From contig CAIUHP010000038.1 in assembly GCA_903899015.1 (NCBI GenBank), positions 1 to 64,000 on the forward strand: a stretch of DNA of 64,000 nt. The letters are read 5' to 3'. This DNA is from an uncultured Armatimonadota bacterium (lineage in GTDB: Bacteria > Armatimonadota > Fimbriimonadia > Fimbriimonadales > Fimbriimonadaceae). Positions 8,521 through 17,799 of this stretch are shown here, one piece after another (the first letter of the stretch is position 1; each line of letters begins with the position of its first letter). The notes below the pieces were generated by a model. The model was not told where the DNA came from. It did no database searches and saw nothing but the letters and a program-made list of their open reading frames with translations. Position numbers and translations under genes: made by a program.

Positions 8521-8949
8521 ATGGACGAAACATCTCCGCTAATTTCGGCTAGGACAGAAGCTTTAGGAAAAGCGTATGCCGCACTGAATCGAAACGATGT
8601 GCCTGGATTTGTCGCCATGTTCGACCCACAGGTCGAACGTATAGAAGACTTTGGGGAAATAAAGACAATTCATGGCTTAGACGCAGTGAGGGCACACGTC
8701 TTGGAGGGCCGAAGAAAATGGGCGGAAGGCAGCTGCAAGCCAGAAAGGTTTGTCGCTTCCGGTGATCGGATCATTGTGAGAGTCAAGGTAAGGGTTAGGT
8801 TGAAAACGGAGGAATACTGGCGCGAAGGGCTCATCGGGGATGTCTTCACATTCCATAGCGGCAAGGTAACTCAGTTCTGTTCATTCATTGACGAGCGTCG
8901 AGCAATCGAATGGGTTGATGTTTCGGATTCAAATGGCCCGACGAGCTAA
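8521..8949 (+). CDS. SnoaL-like/NTF2-fold protein
   Basis: A 142-residue cone-shaped NTF2-like domain. It begins with a helix (ALGKAYAALNRNDVPGFVAMF), followed by a strand-rich region with the typical TIHGLDAVRAHV and GDVFTFHSGKVTQF motifs that form the ligand pocket. Members act as isomerases, hydrolases or ligand binders, and nothing here fixes a substrate. A clear Shine-Dalgarno sequence (GAGGAG) lies about 10 nt before ATG 8521. Transcribed alone or with the preceding membrane protein (81-bp gap). Confidence 0.7.
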   Translation: MDETSPLISARTEALGKAYAALNRNDVPGFVAMFDPQVERIEDFGEIKTIHGLDAVRAHVLEGRRKWAEGSCKPERFVASGDRIIVRVKVRVRLKTEEYWREGLIGDVFTFHSGKVTQFCSFIDERRAIEWVDVSDSNGPTS

Positions 8950-9014
8950 GCCTGGTTTGCATCATCTCAAGGGTGCGAATTTGGGCTCAACGCTACCAGC
9001 CGCCTCGAAGATAG

Positions 9015-9091
9015 AGACCCCCACATAAGCGCATGGCAAATGGTGACATTCGCTTATCCTGGGTTTTGATCGATTACACGAAAGGGGGTCT
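9015..9091. other. Nested inverted repeats upstream of GH3 gene
   Basis: The outer arms AGACCCCC (9015-9022) and GGGGGTCT (9084-9091) are perfect, and so are the inner arms ATAAGCG (9025-9031) and CGCTTAT (9051-9057). The element sits in the 238-bp gap between the SnoaL-like and GH3 genes. No T-run follows, so it is not a standard terminator; a structured leader or operator is possible. Confidence 0.4.
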
Positions 9092-9187
9092 TGTCGGTGG
9101 ATTTAGGTTTCAGATTCATTCGCGGCAATGCCTAATGACTCATGCTTAATTCTATGTAGGTAGCATCTGTGGGCACGCGGAACAATC

Positions 9188-11773
9188 ATGCTTGTCCTAA
9201 CCCTCTTTTCAGCCTTGACCTCGATGTCCTCTCTAGGCGATCTCCATCGGGACCTGCCTCTTTACAAGAATGCGACTGCGCCCCTTGAAGCACGAGTAGA
9301 AGACCTTTTGAAGCGGATGACCCTTCAAGAGAAGCTGAATCAGCTTCGATGTGATGGGCAACTTTGGGAGAAGGCGATTGAGAATGTTGGTTTTGGCGAA
9401 ACCTTAGATATTCTGCGACCGATGACTAGCTTGGACGCGGCGAACAAGGCGAACGAAGTCCAACGCCGGTCGTTGAAATCGCGACTGGGTATTCCAATGG
9501 TCATTCACGACGAAGCACTTCACGGGTTGATCGGGAATGGAACAACTAGCTTCCCTCAGTCCATTGCCATGGCGGCAACCTGGGATCCCTCCATGGTTGG
9601 AAAAGTCACCACCGCGATCGCAGAAGAAACGCGCGCAAGAGGAGTCCGACACGTTTTATCCCCTGTTATCAACGTCGTGCGGGATGCTCGCTGGGGGCGA
9701 GTAGAGGAAACCTATGGCGAGGATCCCCTTCTCAGTTCAAGGATGGGAGTGGCCTTCGTCAAGGCGTTTGAATCGCACGGCATCGCGACAACTCCGAAAC
9801 ACTACATCGATAACTCGGGAGATGGAGGTCGAGACAGCCACAGCATCGATATTTCTGAGCGACTGTTGAGAGAAATCTATCTGCCGCCGTTCGAAGCGGT
9901 CGTCAAAGAGGGCGGTGCGAGCACCATTATGTGCTCATACAATTCATTAAACGGAGAAGCTTGCGCTGCAAACAAGTGGCTCCTCACGGATGTTCTGCGA
10001 AAAGAGTATGGGTTCAAAGGCTGGGTTGCTTCGGATTATGGAGCGGTCGCGGGAATCCTTGAACTACACCACACGACTTCGAATCCGAAGGAAACGGCGG
10101 CAGCCGCTCTCAATGCCGGCATGGATTCGGAATGGCCAAACGTCTATATGTTTGGAAAAGGACTCGATGATGCGGTGAAAGAAGGCTTGATCTCACCGAA
10201 AACCATTGATGAGTCCGTTCGCCGGATCCTACGAATTAAGTTCAAGACCGGGATGTTTGAAAATCCCTATGCCGACCCTCAGCATGTCGAGCAGATTGTT
10301 CAATCCCCTGCTCATCGCCAAGTAGCCCTTGATGCTGCAAGAGCATCGATGACTTTGCTCAAAAACGATCATCAGACCTTGCCCTTTAGCAAGTCCGTTC
10401 ATTCGATTGCGGTACTCGGTCCAACCGCGAAAGACGGCATTCCTCTCGGTGGATACAGTGGTTTTAACATCCCAACTGTTTCAGTAGTGGACGGCATTAA
10501 AAACAAAGTTGGTCCCAACGTTTCGGTTGAATGGGCTAAGGGCAGTGACTTTGGTGTGGCGCAAGGCAGGCCAGCCATTCCTGCGAAAGGCTTTAAGGAT
10601 CTCAAAGGTGAGTATTTTACAAATCAAGAACTCAAGGGTGATCCTGAATTGGTTCGATCAGATGCCCAGATCGACTTTAACTGGGAAGGTACACCTGCAA
10701 AAGGATTTGCTCACGACTATTTCTCGGTCCGGTGGACCGGCAGTTTGATAGCGCCTATTACCGGTGAATACACCCTGTCGATGACTTCTGACGACGGGGC
10801 CCGACTCTACATAAACGGAAGCAAAGTCATTGACGATTGGAACGTGCATGCGAGCAAAGTCGATGAAATCAAAATTCACTTTGAAGCAGGCGTTCCCGTT
10901 CCCTTCAAAATGGAGTACTTCCAGGATTCCGGCGGCGCGACTGCCAAACTAGGCTGGGGAATTGCGGGCCAAATCAATCCAGAAATGTCCGATGCTGTTG
11001 AGCTCGCGAAAAAATCGGATGTCACCGTAATTGTCACGGGAATCATCGAAGGTGAAGGGCAAGATCGAGCATTCCTAGATTTGCCAGGCAACCAGGAACA
11101 GCTTATTCAAGAAGTGGCTTCAACCGGTAAGCCGTTTGTTGTGGTGCTTATCGCCGGATCACCCGTGACGATGCAGCATTGGATTGATCGAGCTCCCGCA
11201 ATCTTGGATGCATGGTATCCAGGCCAGGAAGGTGGAACTGCGATTGCAGACGCCCTGTTTGGAGATGTCAATCCGGGCGGTAAGTTGCCTATGACCTTCC
11301 CGCTGAGTATCGGGCAGGTTCCAACTTACTACAACATGAAACCAACGGGGCGAGGCTACGACTATGTAGATCTCAGCGGCAAGCCTCAATTCCCGTTCGG
11401 CTTTGGATTGAGTTACACCACTTTTGGCTACTCCAATCTGAAAGTCTCTCCTGAAAAACCGACCAAGTCCGAATCTGTAACCGTCACTTTTGACGTTCAG
11501 AATACGGGGAATGTAGCCGGAGACGAAACTCCTCAGCTCTACATTCATCAATCCGTTGCCTCACTTGTTCGTCCATTGAAGGAACTAGGCGCTTGGCAAA
11601 GGATTTCGCTTGCTCCGGGAGAGAAAAAGCAAGTGTCGCTAACGCTTCAACCCGATCAGTTTGCGATTTGGAATATGACGATGAAGCGCGTAATCGAGAA
11701 AGGAAAATTCGAGTTGATGGTTGGATCGTCCTCTGAAGACATCAAACTCAAAGGCGAAATTACCGAGAGGTAA
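9188..11773 (+). CDS. Secreted GH3 beta-glucosidase with PA14 domain
   Basis: An 861-residue family 3 glycoside hydrolase, expected to release glucose or xylose from the non-reducing ends of beta-linked oligosaccharides outside the cytoplasm. A short N-terminal signal peptide precedes the TIM-barrel domain; the catalytic nucleophile is D283 in the canonical WVASDYGAV motif. The second alpha/beta domain is split by a PA14 carbohydrate-binding insert (about 470-610) with the motifs GEYTLSMTSDDGARLYINGS. A fibronectin-III-like domain closes the protein (about 755-861). This is the usual order for PA14-containing GH3 enzymes. It ends 5 bp before the end of a convergent gene. Confidence 0.95.
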   Translation: MLVLTLFSALTSMSSLGDLHRDLPLYKNATAPLEARVEDLLKRMTLQEKLNQLRCDGQLWEKAIENVGFGETLDILRPMTSLDAANKANEVQRRSLKSRLGIPMVIHDEALHGLIGNGTTSFPQSIAMAATWDPSMVGKVTTAIAEETRARGVRHVLSPVINVVRDARWGRVEETYGEDPLLSSRMGVAFVKAFESHGIATTPKHYIDNSGDGGRDSHSIDISERLLREIYLPPFEAVVKEGGASTIMCSYNSLNGEACAANKWLLTDVLRKEYGFKGWVASDYGAVAGILELHHTTSNPKETAAAALNAGMDSEWPNVYMFGKGLDDAVKEGLISPKTIDESVRRILRIKFKTGMFENPYADPQHVEQIVQSPAHRQVALDAARASMTLLKNDHQTLPFSKSVHSIAVLGPTAKDGIPLGGYSGFNIPTVSVVDGIKNKVGPNVSVEWAKGSDFGVAQGRPAIPAKGFKDLKGEYFTNQELKGDPELVRSDAQIDFNWEGTPAKGFAHDYFSVRWTGSLIAPITGEYTLSMTSDDGARLYINGSKVIDDWNVHASKVDEIKIHFEAGVPVPFKMEYFQDSGGATAKLGWGIAGQINPEMSDAVELAKKSDVTVIVTGIIEGEGQDRAFLDLPGNQEQLIQEVASTGKPFVVVLIAGSPVTMQHWIDRAPAILDAWYPGQEGGTAIADALFGDVNPGGKLPMTFPLSIGQVPTYYNMKPTGRGYDYVDLSGKPQFPFGFGLSYTTFGYSNLKVSPEKPTKSESVTVTFDVQNTGNVAGDETPQLYIHQSVASLVRPLKELGAWQRISLAPGEKKQVSLTLQPDQFAIWNMTMKRVIEKGKFELMVGSSSEDIKLKGEITER

Positions 11774-11778
11774 TTCGG

Positions 11779-12510
11779 CTAGCCTTTCAAGACCTGATGG
11801 ATGGGAATCTCAGTTGTTGCAACCGCAGGCTCTGACTGAGAGTCACCTAAATCATGTTCAACGAAACGCTCCAAACTATTGATCAATGTCTGAGCCTTTG
11901 CGAGTCTGCCTTTGGCAATCGAGCGATAGAGTGATCGGCAACCGAAAAGTGATCCTACGAGCAAGAGTAAGCCAAGAGAGGCTCCGACCTCAGGACCCAG
12001 TTCGGCGAGCATGATGACTCCCAAGGCGGCGATTAGCGACATTGGCAGAACAAAGGCAACTCCGATCCATGCGCCAAATTCAGCGTGAACTTCGATGTAT
12101 GTCTTTCCTCCACGGGGAGTCAAGGAGAGGTGAATGCCATCTGGTTCCGCGCTTTGCCACTCCAACGATCGACCGACCGTTTTTGGTGTTCCGACACGGT
12201 TGGTGAGGGTGCGAATATGATTGAGGATGACGGGAACATCATCCCCGTTAAATTCCCGATTGACGGTGCGATGCAATTCCGCCCTTATAGGACCCCCTAA
12301 TAAGGTTGAACTGCGAGTGTTGCTGCTTAAAGCAACTTCGCTTGCTGCTTGACTTACTAGCTCGGGAGAAATCCCCAATTCAGAGGCTGCCTGCTGAATT
12401 TGCTCCAGGGTCGCTCCCGAATGTTTCTCGGTTGACGCGCCCTGCTGTAACGCAGCCGCCCGCTGAATGATTGCATTCATCTCTCGATCACTAAATCGAC
12501 GCTCTGCCAT
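11779..12510 (-). CDS. Two-TM protein with N-terminal helical motif, function unknown
   Basis: A 243-residue protein. The N-terminal 60 residues form two short helices, FSDREMNAIIQRAAALQ and LEQIQQAASELGISPELVSQAA. This is a motif seen at the start of many uncharacterised bacterial membrane proteins. A soluble domain (about 70-145) and two membrane segments (about 149-190, separated by LGPEVGAS) follow. The short cytoplasmic tail contains KGRLAKAQTLINSLERF. No catalytic residues are recognised. It is convergent with the GH3 gene and lies 40 bp downstream of the divergently unrelated beta-helix gene on the same strand. Confidence 0.6.
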   Translation of the reverse strand: MAERRFSDREMNAIIQRAAALQQGASTEKHSGATLEQIQQAASELGISPELVSQAASEVALSSNTRSSTLLGGPIRAELHRTVNREFNGDDVPVILNHIRTLTNRVGTPKTVGRSLEWQSAEPDGIHLSLTPRGGKTYIEVHAEFGAWIGVAFVLPMSLIAALGVIMLAELGPEVGASLGLLLLVGSLFGCRSLYRSIAKGRLAKAQTLINSLERFVEHDLGDSQSEPAVATTEIPIHQVLKG

Positions 12511-12550
12511 ATCTAAGAATTGTTACGGGAATGCGATCGACGAGGTTCAA

Positions 12551-14503
12551 CTATCGCCCAATCGGTTTGAGATTTGCTCGAATCGCGTCGGTGTAAATCC
12601 CCATCCTTGATTTTGGAATGGGAAGGACCTTCGTGAAGTCAGTGTTCGTTTTGGTTTCGACATTCCCTTCCATTTGAACCGTTTTCCTGTAGGGTGCTTC
12701 CATCTGTTGATCGACTTTGCCCGACCGAATCAGCAGATTTCGAATAATACGGTTCCCTCTTGGGGCCATCGGATCCTCGTTCAAAATATTGGCGAGTGCA
12801 GGATAGCTCGATCTCCAGATTGGGGACTGATAAGGTACGGCATTGAGGTTGTTCAACATCGTCTGCTTACCTTTTGCAGCCCAGCCTAATCCGCGAGCAT
12901 CGCATTGCATTGCCAGATCGCAATCGATAAGTACATTGCGTTCAATTACATTTTCTCGACCGCCACCGATCAGAAATCCCCAATGGCAGCGTTCGATGAG
13001 ATTACCAACCATCTTGATTCCTGAGCCTTGATCATCAACATAGATCGCCGGCTCCCATTTTCTCTGACCGACATTGTCGTGAAAGTAGTTGTATTGAATC
13101 GCCGTGCCTCGCGCAGTCCAGTCTCGGCCACAGTAAACAACACCTCCGTCACCGGTTAAGGAAATAGTGTTAAAGAATTCGTTGAATTCAATGACGTGAT
13201 TGTTTCCCCCGTAAATAATCGCCGAGTGGGGCGCATCATGAATGGAGCAATGGGAAACGACATTCCCGACTCCCGCAATGATCACCGCAGGGCGATAAGT
13301 TTGGGATCGTCGCTGGTAATCGCCAATATCACAATTCGTTACGAACAGCTTCGCCGGCTCTAAATTCTTCCGGTCGCCTCCCGAAAGGGCGACTCCTCCT
13401 TCACCCATGTGAGCAATATTGCAGCTCATGAGCCCCGAACGATGTCCCCGTTCAAACACGGCTGCGCGAGCACCAAGGGAGTAGAATCGGCATCCTTCGA
13501 ATCGCGCATTTTCGCAATCGCGAACCAATGCGCCGTCGCCACGCGAAAGACATAAGTCGAGGCCCGAAATGGTGATGTTTGCGGACTTTGTGATCGAGAT
13601 CAGTGGCTTTGCTAGCGTGGAAATAAAAAGTTGAGGGGCGTCACTTCGGTCAGTGCGGTTAATAAAAAAGAGCTTGCTACGGGTTCGATCGATCACGTAT
13701 TCGCCTGGCTGATCTAGTTCTTCAATCAGGTTTTCAGCATAGAACGGTGTGTTTGCGGCGACTCCGTAAACGTGAGGATGGGCGAGAGTAATGGCTCCCG
13801 TTTCGGCATTGATAGCGGAAGCATGGATACTTTCATCCGCCCAATCAAAGAACCAGTAGCCGTACAGCCACGGATCTTCTGCCTGTGCCCACTTTTTGGC
13901 TCGGTCTCCACCGTCGAACATGGGCTTTCTCTTTGGTTTATCCTGATCGTTCTCGCCGTTACCCGGATCGATGACCTTGCCAACCTTGGCATATCCATAA
14001 TTGGGCCATCGAGCAAGGGTGCCAGGTCTTGAAAAGAAGAACAACTCCTCGGGCGATGCAGATGGAGAATGGGGAAACCCCCGGTCTTGGATGGGGTCTA
14101 GGTGCTGAATCCCCAAAGCTTTGAGGTCTACTTCCTTCACCACCCGGCGAGCAAGGGGATCAATAATCCGATTCAGAACGGCTGGGTCTTTGCAATCCTG
14201 GATAGCGGCGACCGGGATATCGATACCGCCGACGAGTAACGGATGTGCTCCAGGGGCAGCCAAGAGAGTTAATCCTGAATCTCGGCCATCAAGCTCGAAA
14301 CTGTCACGAAGTCGATACCGTCCGTCTCGAAGCACGATGCGATGGATTTGATTGCGTCGAGCAATGTCGCGAGCCTCTTCGAGCGATGCCACCGGTCGAG
14401 CTGGCGTCCCAGGATTGGTATCCAATCCTTGAGGCGAAACAACCACATCAGTTTGTGCGAGAGGAGCAAAAAGCACGCCGAATGCAATCGGAAGCAGCAT
14501 CAA
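12551..14503 (-). CDS. Secreted right-handed beta-helix protein, GH141-like
   Basis: A 650-residue exported protein with a signal peptide (about 1-18). The start of the mature chain, VVSPQGLDTNPGTPARPVASLEEARD, is the hallmark of secreted parallel beta-helix proteins with a DUF1565-like N-terminus. Later motifs such as ARWPNYGYAKVGK, YGYWFFDWADE and FYAENLIEELDQPGEY resemble GH141 glycoside hydrolases acting on plant cell-wall polysaccharides. The central part (about 300-540) consists of beta-helix coils with repeated N-V-I-E-R/F-N patterns. Enzymatic role is inferred from this likeness only; a structural or adhesive role is possible. Confidence 0.75.
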   Translation of the reverse strand: MMLLPIAFGVLFAPLAQTDVVVSPQGLDTNPGTPARPVASLEEARDIARRNQIHRIVLRDGRYRLRDSFELDGRDSGLTLLAAPGAHPLLVGGIDIPVAAIQDCKDPAVLNRIIDPLARRVVKEVDLKALGIQHLDPIQDRGFPHSPSASPEELFFFSRPGTLARWPNYGYAKVGKVIDPGNGENDQDKPKRKPMFDGGDRAKKWAQAEDPWLYGYWFFDWADESIHASAINAETGAITLAHPHVYGVAANTPFYAENLIEELDQPGEYVIDRTRSKLFFINRTDRSDAPQLFISTLAKPLISITKSANITISGLDLCLSRGDGALVRDCENARFEGCRFYSLGARAAVFERGHRSGLMSCNIAHMGEGGVALSGGDRKNLEPAKLFVTNCDIGDYQRRSQTYRPAVIIAGVGNVVSHCSIHDAPHSAIIYGGNNHVIEFNEFFNTISLTGDGGVVYCGRDWTARGTAIQYNYFHDNVGQRKWEPAIYVDDQGSGIKMVGNLIERCHWGFLIGGGRENVIERNVLIDCDLAMQCDARGLGWAAKGKQTMLNNLNAVPYQSPIWRSSYPALANILNEDPMAPRGNRIIRNLLIRSGKVDQQMEAPYRKTVQMEGNVETKTNTDFTKVLPIPKSRMGIYTDAIRANLKPIGR

Positions 14504-14803
14504 AACTCACCTTACCACTGATGACACCTCGCGCAAAGCGATTAATTGCCGGGATTACCTCCTACGCCACTGCGGCGACGAACTAGTCGAATCCGCAAGG
14601 CTTTCCTGCACAATGACATCAAGAGCATTCGGGTTACAGTCGCCGCGTCGGCCCGCGAGGATTGTTTGTCCTTTAAGTTTCCATCCTTGCCTACGCACCT
14701 CCCTAGTGAAGAGGTCTATCCCCCATTCAGGACGGTGGATATCGCGTGAACGACAATCAATGTGGCACGCTCTCCGAGCAAGATAAGCGAGGTGAATATG
14801 AAG
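14504..14803. other. Intergenic region with one doubtful minus-strand reading frame
   Basis: This spacer separates the beta-helix gene from the HTH regulator. A minus-strand frame of 85 codons (14555-14812) is open, starting with an ATG inside the left arm of the inverted repeat at 14804-14847. Its product (with motifs such as GWKLKGQTILAGRRGD) matches no family I recognise. I regard it as unproven; it could be a small gene, a remnant or chance. Confidence 0.25.
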
Positions 14804-14847
14804 CCTTACCATATATTTCTATGTCGCCATAGAAATGTATGGTGAGG
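14804..14847. promoter_or_regulatory. Near-perfect inverted repeat over the regulator's ribosome-binding site
   Basis: Two 20-nt arms (14804-14823 and 14828-14847) match at 18 of 20 positions around a TCGC loop. The right arm includes GGTGAGG, the likely Shine-Dalgarno sequence 7 nt before the regulator's ATG at 14855. It could be the regulator's own operator or an RNA hairpin that hides the ribosome-binding site. Confidence 0.6.
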
Positions 14848-14854
14848 TTCACAA

Positions 14855-15412
14855 ATGGGCGTTTCAGACGTCTTACTCGATACTCCAATGAAGTGGAAGG
14901 CGGCGTCCCACCCGTTGCGTCTGGGAATCTTGCGACTCCTGGCGGACGGTGAGATGACCAACGAAGAACTCGCGCGTCAACTCGAAGTCGCATCCGGCAA
15001 ACTTTACTTTCACACAAAGAAGCTTCTTGAAGCTGGCCTGATTGAAGCGGCTCCAACGCGTATCAAGGGCTCACTGATCGAAAAGCCCTACCGTCGAGTT
15101 TCTGATGGCTTTATCGTTCCGATGGTTGAGGACGGGACAGCCCCGCCACTACTGCATCTCTTGGTGAATGCAGCGCAACTCTATCAGTCGACCTGGGCCG
15201 AGGCGACCAACAAGCACTTTATCCAATTCGGATATCACGTCATGTACTTTCAAACCGCTGAAAAAGAAGCGGAGTATTACGAACGCATCAACCAACTGGC
15301 CAGCGATTTCATCGCGACTGCAGTCCCTGCATCGCACCCCGATGCCCGAATCGTCTCGATGGGCCTGCTCGCTCATCGATGTCCGAATCGATCGACTTCC
15401 GAAAATTCCTGA
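14855..15412 (+). CDS. ArsR-like winged-helix transcriptional regulator
   Basis: A 185-residue regulator with an N-terminal winged helix-turn-helix (about residues 10-75): HPLRLGILRLLADGE, then MTNEELARQLEVASGKLYFHTKKLLEAGLIEA. This matches the ArsR/HTH_20 pattern. No metal-binding cysteine pair is visible in the DNA-binding domain. The C-terminal half is helical and probably senses a ligand or mediates dimerisation. The gene is 21 bp upstream of a run of secreted proteins with which it may be co-transcribed, and a strong inverted repeat at 14804-14847 covers its ribosome-binding site, so self-control is likely. Function of the C-terminal domain is unknown. Confidence 0.8.
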   Translation: MGVSDVLLDTPMKWKAASHPLRLGILRLLADGEMTNEELARQLEVASGKLYFHTKKLLEAGLIEAAPTRIKGSLIEKPYRRVSDGFIVPMVEDGTAPPLLHLLVNAAQLYQSTWAEATNKHFIQFGYHVMYFQTAEKEAEYYERINQLASDFIATAVPASHPDARIVSMGLLAHRCPNRSTSENS

Positions 15413-15433
15413 TTTTCAAAAGAGGCACAATTC

Positions 15434-16528
15434 ATGAAAACACTACAGATCATCTCAATTCTCAGTCTCAGCATTCTATCCGTTACGGCGATGCCACAAC
15501 AGAAGAAGGCGGCGAAAAAGAAGCCGTCGGTAAACCAAACCAAAGGCCGTGAGCAACAACAGGGAGGGCCTGGGGTGTTTGGGACGACTTACTCAATCCG
15601 AGGCTACTTCAATAACTTCAATATTAGCCTTGATAAAGCCTGGTATGACGTCGCTGTTCCAGCTGGGTATGCGCTACTGCCACAAAGAACTGAAAAGTTT
15701 CTATACACGAATTGGAGCATCAAGAACACTGCTGCCGGTTCACAGGGCATGCCGGGAGATGGGATTCCAGTGAGCCTGGTCTTTGCCGACGGTAACACCA
15801 AGGATGACTATATTCGCCTGTATCGACGGGTGGACTCGCAGCCTCTAACCTTGGATTTCAAGCCAGGGCAAGGGGTGAATGACGTTGTCGGATTCCTCGT
15901 GATGCCTGCCGATGCGCGCGTCACAAAGATCATCTTGAACGTCGCACGCGCTCAGGTAGCAAGCGAGCAGGTCATTCGATATTTTGTGGTGGGTGGTGGA
16001 ACTGACACCAAGCCAGATCCGAAAAACGTCATTGCACCACTTTCTACAGCTTGGCGTGACACGACCGATGCTTCGGGAGCGAAGGCTCTTGAGACCACGA
16101 AGGCAGAGTTCGGACAGGAATATGCGATCTCGATGTTTGCGGCAACGGTTGAGAGCATTTCGTTTGCGCAGAAGTTTGGCGACACGACCGCGGCAGACGA
16201 CCAACGACTCGTCATCGCGACGCTCAAGATTCGAAACCCGCTCGGATCTAACATTAGTTTCGGCACGACAGGCATGCGAAGCGGAATGGAACTGCTGGTA
16301 GTCGATGGAGACGGCGAGACTGCCAACGTCAGTTCTCAATGGTTCAAAGCGACGCGCGAAGAACCGGTCGGCGATCACGAAATTAAGCCCGATGAAACTT
16401 ATCGCGTTCGGGTCGTATTCCCGATCCGTAAGTTTGACAAGCCGCTCAAGTCATTGACTCTCCGTGAAGATGAATACAAGTCTCGGGGGCTCAGTTTTGA
16501 CGGTGCAAAGCTCGGGAGTGGAAATTAG
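15434..16528 (+). CDS. Secreted protein with DUF4352-like domains
   Basis: A 364-residue exported protein of unknown function. It has a signal peptide (about 1-20) and a basic Lys/Gln-rich linker (QQKKAAKKKP), followed by two beta-rich domains. The second contains the pattern RLVIATLKIRNPLGSNISF with a closing RVRVVFPIRKFDKPLKSLTLRED strand pair. This resembles DUF4352/TRF2-like immunoglobulin folds found in bacterial lipoproteins and exported proteins. A GAGG ribosome-binding site precedes ATG 15434. The stop codon TAG shares its G with the GTG start of the next gene, so translation is probably coupled. The locus with regulator and tandem relatives looks like one operon. Confidence 0.65.
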   Translation: MKTLQIISILSLSILSVTAMPQQKKAAKKKPSVNQTKGREQQQGGPGVFGTTYSIRGYFNNFNISLDKAWYDVAVPAGYALLPQRTEKFLYTNWSIKNTAAGSQGMPGDGIPVSLVFADGNTKDDYIRLYRRVDSQPLTLDFKPGQGVNDVVGFLVMPADARVTKIILNVARAQVASEQVIRYFVVGGGTDTKPDPKNVIAPLSTAWRDTTDASGAKALETTKAEFGQEYAISMFAATVESISFAQKFGDTTAADDQRLVIATLKIRNPLGSNISFGTTGMRSGMELLVVDGDGETANVSSQWFKATREEPVGDHEIKPDETYRVRVVFPIRKFDKPLKSLTLREDEYKSRGLSFDGAKLGSGN

Positions 16529-17799
16529 TGCTGGCAACATTACTTGCCCTTTGCGCTTTCGGAATTCAGGATGTCAAGCCGGCTCCGGAGGCGCTGATGA
16601 CGGTAGACAACCGAAGTTTTACCGTCTACGACGTTAGTGGCGGCGATCCTTATGCTGACATCGTGAGTCAGGTAATTGGAGGCGCTGCCCCAAAACACGT
16701 TAATAGTATTAATTATTCTCCGGTACATCTGAGGCTGGATCGAGAAGGGTTTGCGGGCTTACGTTCGTGGATTACTGGCACCCTTGCATCGGGTTCAAAG
16801 ACCCAAGACGGAACAATCTCCTTTAACGGACGTGAACTCAGTTTCAAGGGAGCGTTGATTACATTGGTTACTTTTCCGTCATTTGCTCCCGGTGATTCGG
16901 GAATGATCGATCTGGAGTTTATCGCCGAGCAATATCGCTATGGAGTCTCTCGACAGGGCGCGGTAAGTGGAAAGCGTACACCGTTTACGAGCGCAACGAT
17001 GCAGATCGTGGGCCTCGGGAACCCGAGCATTGATTCAGTTACGTCGAAACCCACATTTGCTGCCGTGATAGCGGCAGACCAAATCGGAAGCTTTAGGGAA
17101 TCGACTAAGCATCCTGCAAAGGTGACCGTTAGCGATCTCACCGTCGAGCAAACCCGAAGTCAGCCTGGGGGCATCTCCGACTGGGTGAAACCATGGTTTA
17201 TCGATGGTCACCACTCGGAACAGGACGAGAAGACCAGCCGTATCACCTACTTTGTAGCGGGTAAGGCCGAATTTGCGATCGAGTTCGGGCATTGCGGCTT
17301 GAAGAATGTGACCGACATCCTGAATCCAACCGACAAGATCCTCGCCACACTCTATGCGGCTTCAATGACGATCGCTGCACCGGCAACCGGAGAGTCCGCA
17401 TCGAAATCAAATGCGAACTCAAACGATGCATTGCCGCCTACGGAAGACGGCACTTTTGGCAAGTTTTATCTCGACTCTAGCGATAAGAACGTCGCGGTAA
17501 ATGTAACGGGTGCAAGCTACGTCGGTGAACGTTATGCAACTGGGATTACTGCCCAAACGTCCAACATTTGGCTTCTGAATTCTAACGAGAAGTTCTTCGT
17601 CTTGACGGTGAAGGTGAAAAACCTCGGTACGGAAGAGTTTCAGGTCGGATATGACCACGTTCACTTCAACATTGAGGACGATACGGCAATCAAGGTCGAT
17701 GGAATCAAAAGTGCGTTTCGACTGAGTGATCGTCTCGATTACCACGCTCTGCTTGCGGGCGGTAAGTCAGTCGATCTTCAGTATTTAGTGGCGATGTAG
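16528..17799 (+). CDS. Secreted DUF4352-like protein, upstream part of a stop-interrupted gene
   Basis: 423 residues are encoded from GTG 16528, overlapping the previous stop by one base. It has a short signal peptide (about 1-12), a beta-rich region (about 20-280), a Ser/Asn-rich linker (ESASKSNANSNDA), and a DUF4352-like domain (about 312-423) with the motif KFFVLTVKVKNLGTEEFQVGYD. The frame meets TAG at 17797-17799 just before the last beta-strand of this domain. The missing strand (KLRVWV) and a whole second DUF4352-like domain continue in the same frame after the stop. As it stands the product would lack its final strand. The intact gene would be 603 residues long. Confidence 0.65.
   Translation: MLATLLALCAFGIQDVKPAPEALMTVDNRSFTVYDVSGGDPYADIVSQVIGGAAPKHVNSINYSPVHLRLDREGFAGLRSWITGTLASGSKTQDGTISFNGRELSFKGALITLVTFPSFAPGDSGMIDLEFIAEQYRYGVSRQGAVSGKRTPFTSATMQIVGLGNPSIDSVTSKPTFAAVIAADQIGSFRESTKHPAKVTVSDLTVEQTRSQPGGISDWVKPWFIDGHHSEQDEKTSRITYFVAGKAEFAIEFGHCGLKNVTDILNPTDKILATLYAASMTIAAPATGESASKSNANSNDALPPTEDGTFGKFYLDSSDKNVAVNVTGASYVGERYATGITAQTSNIWLLNSNEKFFVLTVKVKNLGTEEFQVGYDHVHFNIEDDTAIKVDGIKSAFRLSDRLDYHALLAGGKSVDLQYLVAM

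Noticed and set aside
15845-16378. 177-codon minus-strand frame opposite the secreted DUF4352-like gene
   Set aside because: It lies wholly antisense to a gene with signal peptide and domain support, and its product resembles nothing.
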